Assembly: GCA_039822785.1 (NCBI GenBank)
Contig: JBCBMO010000005.1
Coordinates: 450,729 to 514,728, forward strand
Reading direction: 5' to 3'
DNA from: Thermohalobaculum sp039822785
GTDB taxonomy: Bacteria; Pseudomonadota; Alphaproteobacteria; Rhodobacterales; Rhodobacteraceae
Length of the DNA: 64,000 nt
Shown here: one piece after another, positions 58,538-64,000 of the stretch
Layout: each line of letters opens with the position of its first letter
Numbering within the stretch: position 1 is the first letter of the stretch
Made by a program: the position numbers and the translations under genes
The notes under the pieces: model-generated
What the model saw: only the letters and a program-made list of their open reading frames with translations
Database searches by the model: none
What the model was told of the DNA's origin: nothing

Positions 58538-59263
58538 ATGTCGGCATCAAAGCTCCAGCACATCGTGATTTCGACGGGCGCCGGTATCTCGGCGGAGTCA
58601 GGTCTCGGCACCTTTCGGGACGCGGGCGGGATCTGGTCTCAGTACGACCTGTCGGAGGTCGCAACACCCGAGGGCTACGCGAAGAACCCCGACCTGGTGT
58701 TGAGCTTTTACAATGCGCGTCGGGCGCATGCCGTCGCAGCGACACCCAATCCAGCGCACAGGGCGCTGATAGCGCTAGAGCGGGCTTGGCGCGGGGCGGG
58801 GCGGCAGCTGACGCTGATCACCCAGAACGTCGATGGGTTGCACGAGGCCGCGGGCGCGTCAGACGTCGTGCATATGCACGGTGCCCTGGCGCGCGCCCTC
58901 TGCGGCTATTGCGGCCATCAGTGGGATTGGACCGGCGAGATGAGCCGGGAGGAGGACGTTTGCCCCAACTGCACGGTCAAGGGCGGCGTGCGGCCCGACG
59001 TCGTGTGGTTCGGGGAGATCCCCTATCACTTGGAGGAGATCGGTGACGCGCTGGCCACGGCGGATCTCTACGTCTCGATCGGCAGTTCAGGCGCCGTCTA
59101 TCCCGCCGCCGGCTTCGCGACGGAGGCCCGGCACAACGGCGCGCGGACGCTGGAGCTGAACCTGGAGCGCTCGGAGATCACACCGCTGTTCCACGAGACC
59201 CGGCTGGGCCCCGCCAGCACGCTGGTGCCGATCTGGGTCGAGGAGATGATCGCGACGCTTTAG
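58538..59263 (+). CDS. cobB: NAD-dependent protein deacylase (Sir2 family)
   Basis: A 241-aa sirtuin. GAGISAESGLGTFRD near 15 and TQNVDGLHEAAG near 96, catalytic His in VHMHGALA near 113, a CGYC and CPNC zinc pair at about 123 and 144, and VVWFGE near 158. A YNARR motif near 62 carries the Tyr and Arg that, in Sirt5-type enzymes, bind succinyl/malonyl-lysine, suggesting deacylase as well as deacetylase activity (inference). Full length. Confidence 0.93.
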   Translation: MSASKLQHIVISTGAGISAESGLGTFRDAGGIWSQYDLSEVATPEGYAKNPDLVLSFYNARRAHAVAATPNPAHRALIALERAWRGAGRQLTLITQNVDGLHEAAGASDVVHMHGALARALCGYCGHQWDWTGEMSREEDVCPNCTVKGGVRPDVVWFGEIPYHLEEIGDALATADLYVSIGSSGAVYPAAGFATEARHNGARTLELNLERSEITPLFHETRLGPASTLVPIWVEEMIATL

Positions 59264-59314
59264 GGATCGCGGCGGCGGCGCGCCAGGCACCGCCGGATTC
59301 CCCAAACTGCGGAC

Positions 59315-59602
59315 TCAGGCCGCCGCGGTGGCCGCCTGCAGCTTCTTCTTCACGTCGAGCGCGCGCGGGCTCAGCGTCTCGTCGCGCTGCTTCGCGAGGA
59401 ACGCGTCGAGCCCGCCGCGATGCTCCACCGTGCGCAGAGCCGCGGCGCAGACACGGAAGCGGAACGACTGGCCCAGCGCCTCCGACTGCAAGGTCACGAC
59501 GTTCAAGTTCGGCAGATAGCGCCGACGGGTCTTGATGTTCGAGTGGCTCACCCGGTTGCCGGTGAGCACCCCTTTGCCGGTCAGCTCGCAGCGACGCGCC
59601 AT
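59315..59602 (-). CDS. rpmB: 50S ribosomal protein L28
   Basis: A 95-aa ribosomal protein. MARRCELTGKGVLTGNRVSHSNIKTRRRYLPN is the L28 signature (residues 1-32, read in two blocks), followed by VVTLQSEALGQSFRFRVCAAALRTVEHRGGLDAFL. The alphaproteobacterial form has this C-terminal extension. The start 59602 is fixed by the conserved MARRC. The upstream frame to 59698 is non-coding. Confidence 0.96.
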   Translation of the reverse strand: MARRCELTGKGVLTGNRVSHSNIKTRRRYLPNLNVVTLQSEALGQSFRFRVCAAALRTVEHRGGLDAFLAKQRDETLSPRALDVKKKLQAATAAA

Positions 59603-59715
59603 CGGTCCATCTCCAAACAAAGGCGCGCCGCCCGCGATTCCGCGGCGGCCGCACCAGCCAATTCCGTAGAGCGCGCTCGTTACGCGCTTGGCCGACACCC
59701 GTCAAGCGCAAGGGC

Positions 59716-60309
59716 TCACGCGGGTGCCGCTGCCCAGACGATCGCATCCTCCAGCCTGTCGTCGCCCCAGAAGAGTTCGTCGCCGACAGTGAAGCTGGGT
59801 GCCCCGAAAACGCCCTTCGCACGGGCCTCATCGGTGGCGGTGCGCAGACGCGTCTTGGTCTCTTCGTGCGCCGCCAGGGCGACCCAGTGCCCGGGATCGA
59901 CGCCGCAACCCTCCAGCGCCGCGCCCAGGACACCGTCGTCGGAGATATCCTCGCCGCGACCGAACTGGGCCACATAGACCGCTTGGGCGAAGGCGCCGCA
60001 CCAGGGCTCCTCCAGCGCCGCGGTCATGATGCGTGCCGCGCGCAGGCCGTTCATGGGAAAGATCCCGGGGCGCCGGAAGGGCAGACCGAGGCGGTTCGCG
60101 CGCCGCTCGACGTCGCGCCACATGTAGGCGCCCCGTACCGGATCGAGCAGGAAGGGCGAGGTTTCCATCCCCCTGTCCCGAAAGATCGGCCCCAGCAGGA
60201 AGGGCCGCCAAGCCCAGTCGATGCCGGCACGGCGCAGCAGCGGCTCGGCCCGACAGATCGTGAGGTACGAATAGGTGCTGGCGAACTCGAACCAGATCTC
60301 CAGCTTCAT
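59716..60309 (-). CDS. 2-hydroxychromene-2-carboxylate isomerase-like (DsbA-fold) protein
   Basis: A 197-aa thioredoxin-fold protein of the HCCA isomerase/kappa-class GST group. MKLEIWFEFASTYSYL opens with the Ser-containing active site (in place of the Cys of DsbA), WRPFLLGPIFRDRG near 35, and GVFGAPSFTVGDELFWGDDRLE near 170 contains the cis-Pro. Known members isomerise bicyclic aromatics in naphthalene breakdown, but no other such genes are here, so the real substrate is uncertain. Start 60309 preferred over 60336. Confidence 0.87.
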   Translation of the reverse strand: MKLEIWFEFASTYSYLTICRAEPLLRRAGIDWAWRPFLLGPIFRDRGMETSPFLLDPVRGAYMWRDVERRANRLGLPFRRPGIFPMNGLRAARIMTAALEEPWCGAFAQAVYVAQFGRGEDISDDGVLGAALEGCGVDPGHWVALAAHEETKTRLRTATDEARAKGVFGAPSFTVGDELFWGDDRLEDAIVWAAAPA

Positions 60310-60394
60310 AGGGTCGATCTCCCTGTGGTCTCGCACGCGGTGTGCTCACACGGCCGAGGGACGAAGGTCAAAGCGATCCTCTCCACCACCTTCC

Positions 60395-61459
60395 TCAGTC
60401 GGGGCGGAACGTCAGCGCAAGGCGTGCGAGCAAGGCGTCGGCAGCGGCGTCGGGGGGCAGGCGCGCTTCGGCCACCGCCGCCTCGGCCGCCGCAAGCTCG
60501 GCCCGGGCAGCGGGGTCGGTGGCGAGGCGGTCCAGCAGGCCGCGCTCGAGCGCCGCGCGGAACCAGGCGTGCGCTTGCGCGGCGCGGCGCTTTTCCTGCC
60601 ACCCCTCCGCCAGGCGCCAGTCGGCGAGCGCGGTCACCGTCTCCCAGGCGGCATCTATCCCCTCGCCCGTCTGGGCGGAGGCGGTGAGCGCGCAGGGATA
60701 CCCCTCCGGATCGCCGGGGCGGCGGCGCATCAGGTTGAGCGCGCCCTGATAGTCGGCGCAGGTCGCGCGGGCCAGCGGCAGGGTCGCGCCGTCGGCCTTG
60801 TTGATCACGACGGTGTCCGCGATCTCCATGATCCCCCGTTTGACGCCCTGAAGCTCGTCCCCACCACCGGGGGCGAGGAGCAGTAGGAAGACATCGGTCA
60901 TGCCGGCCACCGCCGCCTCCGACTGGCCGACGCCGACGGTCTCCACCAGAATCGTGTCGTAGCCCGCCGCCTCGACCACGGTGATCGCCTCCCGCGTGCG
61001 CCGGGCGACGCCGCCCAGTTCGCGGCCCGCGGGAGAGGGGCGGATGAAGGCGGCAGGGTCGCGCGACAGCCGCTCCATCCGGGTCTTGTCGCCCAGGATC
61101 GAGCCGCCCGTGCGCGCCGAGGAGGGGTCGACCGCAAGCACCGCCACCCGGTGCCCCGCGGCGGTGAGCCGGATGCCGAGGGTTTCGATGAAGCTCGACT
61201 TGCCGACACCCGGCGTGCCCGACAGACCGATGCGCCGTGCCTTGCCGGCCGCGGGGGCGAGGGCGCCGAGCAGGGCCGCCGCCCGGGGCCGGTCGGCCGG
61301 GCGGCTGCTCTCCACCAGCGTGATCGCCTGGGCCATGGCGCGCCGGTCGCCGGCGATGACCCGCGCCGCCAGAACCTCCGGCGCCAGCCGCCGCGCCCTG
61401 GTGGCGGGCTTCTGCGCACCACCCTGGGGCACGGCACCGGTCGAGGTCTGCGCTGTCAT
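60395..61459 (-). CDS. meaB: Methylmalonyl-CoA mutase-associated GTPase MeaB
   Basis: A 354-aa G3E-family GTPase that loads and protects B12-dependent methylmalonyl-CoA mutase. G1 GLSGTPGVGKSSFIE near 77, G2/switch region VLAVDPSSARTGGSILGDKTRM near 107-128, G3 VETVGVGQSE near 175 and G4 INKAD near 219. The N-terminal part is Arg/Ala-rich. The mutase gene is not in the window. It is 85 nt upstream, on the same strand, of the isomerase gene. Confidence 0.93.
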   Translation of the reverse strand: MTAQTSTGAVPQGGAQKPATRARRLAPEVLAARVIAGDRRAMAQAITLVESSRPADRPRAAALLGALAPAAGKARRIGLSGTPGVGKSSFIETLGIRLTAAGHRVAVLAVDPSSARTGGSILGDKTRMERLSRDPAAFIRPSPAGRELGGVARRTREAITVVEAAGYDTILVETVGVGQSEAAVAGMTDVFLLLLAPGGGDELQGVKRGIMEIADTVVINKADGATLPLARATCADYQGALNLMRRRPGDPEGYPCALTASAQTGEGIDAAWETVTALADWRLAEGWQEKRRAAQAHAWFRAALERGLLDRLATDPAARAELAAAEAAVAEARLPPDAAADALLARLALTFRPD

Positions 61460-61658
61460 GGTCTTCCGCGCGGCTGAGGTCGAGGCATCCGCAGGCTTCT
61501 AGCCGGGCGCCGAGGGTGCCGCAAATGGCGCGGACGCAGGCCAGAAGTCCAGGCGGCACATTGGCGAGACGACGGGTTGGACCTATTCTCCCGTTAACGA
61601 TCTCGATGCGTAACCGCCCCCAATCGAGCGCCACCGTGCCGGGCCCGGGAGAGACCAG

Positions 61659-62450
61659 ATGCCAATGATTGATCTTGCGACACGATCCGCCTCAGCGCGC
61701 CGACCCGGCCGCACGATCTGGGCAGGGGCAATGCTTGTCGCGCTGTTTGGCGTCATGGCGACGGATCGCGCAGCGGCGCTCGACGCGAAGACCGAGCCCG
61801 CGCTGTCGGGGCTCTTCAAGCTCTCCATCGGCGGCGTGAAGGCAGGCGAGGTGCGCATCGACGGGACCACGCGCGAGGGGCGCTATCGGATCGCCGCCAG
61901 CATCGGCACCGCAGGCGTCGTGCGGACCTTCTACAAGGCCGGGATCGACGCGGAGGTCGAGGGGGCGGCGGACGAGGCCGGTCTGGCGCCCCAGCGGTTT
62001 CAGTCGCGCAGCTTCGATCCCGACAAGACCCGCAACGTGGAGATGCGCTATGCCGACGGCGCCCCGGCGGTTGCGGCGGAGCCGGCCTATGACCCCAAGC
62101 CCTGGGAGCTCGACCCTGCGACGCAGACCGGCACGCTCGATCCGCTGAGCGCGGCGCTCACGGCCTTTGCGCCGCGCCCGGCCGGCGAGCTTTGCGACCG
62201 GACGGTGCGGATCTTCGACGCCCGCCGCCTGTTCGCCGTGAGCTTGGAGGCCGAGAGCCGGCCGCAGCGCGGGGTGATCACCTGCGAGGCGGCCTATGTG
62301 CGCCTGGGCGGGTTCAAGCCGAAGATGCTCGCCAAACCGCCCTTCCCCTTCCGCGTGGAATTCGTCGAGCGGACGGACGGGCTGTGGGAGATCGAGCGCG
62401 CGGTCGGCCCCACCCCCGTCGGTCAGGCCGTGCTGGCCCGGGTGCGCTGA
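61659..62450 (+). CDS. DUF3108 domain protein, exported
   Basis: A 263-aa protein. The long N-terminus has a hydrophobic stretch (WAGAMLVALFGVMATDRAAA, residues ~21-40) that looks like a signal peptide with AAA-LD cleavage. The mature part is a DUF3108 beta-barrel-like domain: FKLSIGGVKAGEVRIDGTTREGRYRI, then FQSRSFDPDKTRNVEMRY, and a late pair of Cys (ELCDRTVRIF and VITCEAAYV). It is widespread in alphaproteobacteria, with unknown function. The start could be the second Met (61665). Confidence 0.85.
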   Translation: MPMIDLATRSASARRPGRTIWAGAMLVALFGVMATDRAAALDAKTEPALSGLFKLSIGGVKAGEVRIDGTTREGRYRIAASIGTAGVVRTFYKAGIDAEVEGAADEAGLAPQRFQSRSFDPDKTRNVEMRYADGAPAVAAEPAYDPKPWELDPATQTGTLDPLSAALTAFAPRPAGELCDRTVRIFDARRLFAVSLEAESRPQRGVITCEAAYVRLGGFKPKMLAKPPFPFRVEFVERTDGLWEIERAVGPTPVGQAVLARVR

Positions 62451-62490
62451 GCGGCTTGCCAGCGCGCCACAGGCGGGTCATGGGCGGGGG

Positions 62491-64000
62491 ATGAACCCGC
62501 CGCGCCCGAGCCTTCCCGTCGATAGCGTTCTGCCCTCCCTCGTGGCGGCCTTGGCCGAGACGCCCGCCGCGGTCCTCGCGGCGCCGCCCGGTGCGGGTAA
62601 GACCACGCGCGTGCCCCCGGCGCTGGCCGCGGCACCCTGGGCCGCCGGCGGCCGGATCCTGATGCTCGAACCCCGCCGCGTGGCCGCCCGCGCCGCCGCC
62701 GAGCGGATGGCGGAGGAGGCCGGCGAGCGCACCGGCGGGCGCATCGGCTATCGCATCCGCGGGGAGACCCGCGTCAGCGCCGCCACGCGCATCGAGGTCA
62801 TGACCGAGGGCGTTCTGACCCGCCTTCTGCAACAGGACCCCGAGTTGCCCGGTGTGGCGGCGATCGTCTTCGACGAGATCCACGAGCGGTCGATCCACAC
62901 GGACCTCGGCCTGGCGCTGGCGCTGGAGGTACAGGGCGCCCTGCGCCCCGATCTGCGCCTGCTCGCCATGTCGGCCACGCTCGACACCGCGCGCTTTGCG
63001 GCCCTGCTGGGCGGCGCACCGGTGATCGAGAGCGCGGGCCAGCTCCATCCGGTCGAGACGCAGTGGCTCGACGCCCCGCTCCTGGGCGGAGCGCGGGACC
63101 GGCGGCGCTTCGAGGACCGGGTGGCGGAGGAGACGGCAGCCGCCCTCGACCGCGCGCCGGGCGATGCGCTGGTCTTCCTGCCGGGTGTGGCGGAGATCGG
63201 ACGCGTCGCGGCCCGTCTGGGGCCCCTGGTGCCGGGGGTGGCCGTCGTCCCGCTGCACGGCAGCCTGCCTTTCGCCAAACAGCGCGGCGCGCTGGCGGCC
63301 GCTCCCGATGGCCGGCGGCGGGTCGTGCTGGCCACCGCCATCGCCGAGACCTCGCTGACCGTGGAAGGCGTGCGGATCGTCGTGGATGCTGGCAAGGCCC
63401 GCCGCGCCGCGGTGAGCCCCGCCACCGGCCTGCCCCGGCTCGTCACCCAAGCGGTGAGCCGGGCGGAGGCCGATCAGCGCCGCGGCCGCGCGGGGCGACT
63501 GGGCCCAGGGGCGTGCTTTCGCCTTTGGACCCGCGGGGAGGAAGGCGCGCTGCCGGCGGAGGCGCCGGCGGAGATCCTGACCGCCGACCTCGCGCCCCTC
63601 GCCCTGGATTTGGCGGTTTGGGGGGTGGAGGACCCAGGGGACCTGGCCTTTGCCGATCCGCCCCCGGCGCCCGCGATGGCGGAGGCGCGCGGCCTGCTCA
63701 CCCGCCTGGGGGCCCTCGATCCCGCCGGGCGGGCGACGGCGCATGGCCGGGCGATGGCGCGGTTTCCGGCGCATCCGAGGCTTGCCCATATGCTGATCGC
63801 CGCGGGGGAGGAGGGGCACGGAACGCTGGCCACCCGCCTCGCCGCGCTGATCGAGGCACGCGATCCCCTGCCCGGCCAACGGGCGGATCTCGCCGCGGCG
63901 CTGCGGGCCTTGGACAATCCCGCCGCCGCCGCACGGGAGGGGGCTGACCGCGGCGCGCTGGAGCGCATCGCGCAGGAGGCCGCCCGGCTGGCCCGCGCGC
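62491..64000 (+). CDS. hrpB: ATP-dependent helicase HrpB (5' part; cut by window end)
   Basis: 503 codons of a DEAH-box helicase open to the window edge; the whole protein should be about 800 aa. Motif I APPGAGKTTRVP near 32, Ia LEPRRVAARAAAERM near 60, II DEIHERS near 129, III MSATLD near 160, V ATAIAETSLTVEGVRIVVDAG near 280-300 and VI QRRGRAGRLGPG near 330. The HA2-type region follows, with ARFPAHPRLAHMLI near 430. HrpB's cellular role is poorly defined. GGGGG at 62486 precedes ATG 62491. Confidence 0.93.
   Translation, partial: MNPPRPSLPVDSVLPSLVAALAETPAAVLAAPPGAGKTTRVPPALAAAPWAAGGRILMLEPRRVAARAAAERMAEEAGERTGGRIGYRIRGETRVSAATRIEVMTEGVLTRLLQQDPELPGVAAIVFDEIHERSIHTDLGLALALEVQGALRPDLRLLAMSATLDTARFAALLGGAPVIESAGQLHPVETQWLDAPLLGGARDRRRFEDRVAEETAAALDRAPGDALVFLPGVAEIGRVAARLGPLVPGVAVVPLHGSLPFAKQRGALAAAPDGRRRVVLATAIAETSLTVEGVRIVVDAGKARRAAVSPATGLPRLVTQAVSRAEADQRRGRAGRLGPGACFRLWTRGEEGALPAEAPAEILTADLAPLALDLAVWGVEDPGDLAFADPPPAPAMAEARGLLTRLGALDPAGRATAHGRAMARFPAHPRLAHMLIAAGEEGHGTLATRLAALIEARDPLPGQRADLAAALRALDNPAAAAREGADRGALERIAQEAARLARA

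Overview
This is GC-rich DNA (roughly two thirds G+C by eye) from an alphaproteobacterium. It is most likely a member of the Rhodobacterales, judging by the sorbitol/mannitol (smo/mtlK) operon, tripartite tricarboxylate and TRAP-TAXI uptake systems, an OlsB ornithine acyltransferase, FnrL-type TTGA(T/C)-N4-(A/G)TCAA boxes, and small proteins of families I associate with that order. The species cannot be read from the sequence.

Layout. 1-2648 (minus strand): a tctC-tctB-tctA uptake operon, with tctA cut by the window edge. 2858-8290: an RNA-repair locus. The CARF/AAA+ regulator rtcR is divergent from rsr (Ro60/TROVE protein), which is followed by a ~650-nt non-coding array and then the RNA ligase rtcB. 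The array resolves into five tandem Y-RNA units. Three carry a circularly permuted tRNA-like module (T-arm, closed acceptor hairpin, D-arm), one is degenerate and one is minimal. This is the most interesting part of the window. 8298-18228 (minus): a dipeptide-type ABC transporter, a DadA-like FAD amine dehydrogenase and a TRAP-TAXI transporter, with a divergent LysR gene at 18349.

19348-24779: single genes, namely a DUF1194 vWA protein, a ribbon-helix-helix protein, a glyoxalase-fold protein, a GMC oxidoreductase with its small Tat-exported partner, a DUF1330 protein and a CAP-domain protein. 24818-33295 (minus): a complete polyol operon (LacI regulator, SBP, two permeases, ATPase, sorbitol dehydrogenase, mannitol dehydrogenase, sugar kinase). 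33638-33713: tRNA-Val(CAC). 33862-51181: mostly housekeeping genes: gph, glmU, glmS, a SOUL lipoprotein, an acyl-CoA synthetase, moaA, ggt, olsB, msrB, methyltransferases, a HAD phosphatase, a metallo-hydrolase and gatCA.

51394-54987 is a run of small genes: two tiny membrane proteins, a cold-shock protein, a DUF6280-like protein, two paralogous ~90-100 aa proteins around a methyltransferase, a two-helix membrane protein and a free-standing ParB-like domain. Three FNR-type dyads lie here at promoter distance, suggesting a low-oxygen mini-regulon. 55074-55931 is a conspicuously AT-rich, apparently acquired gene with a HEPN-type RX4H motif, abutting the 3' end of lepA in the same frame. The window ends with lepA, a low-molecular-weight phosphatase, cobB, rpmB, a DsbA-like isomerase, meaB, a DUF3108 protein and the start of hrpB.
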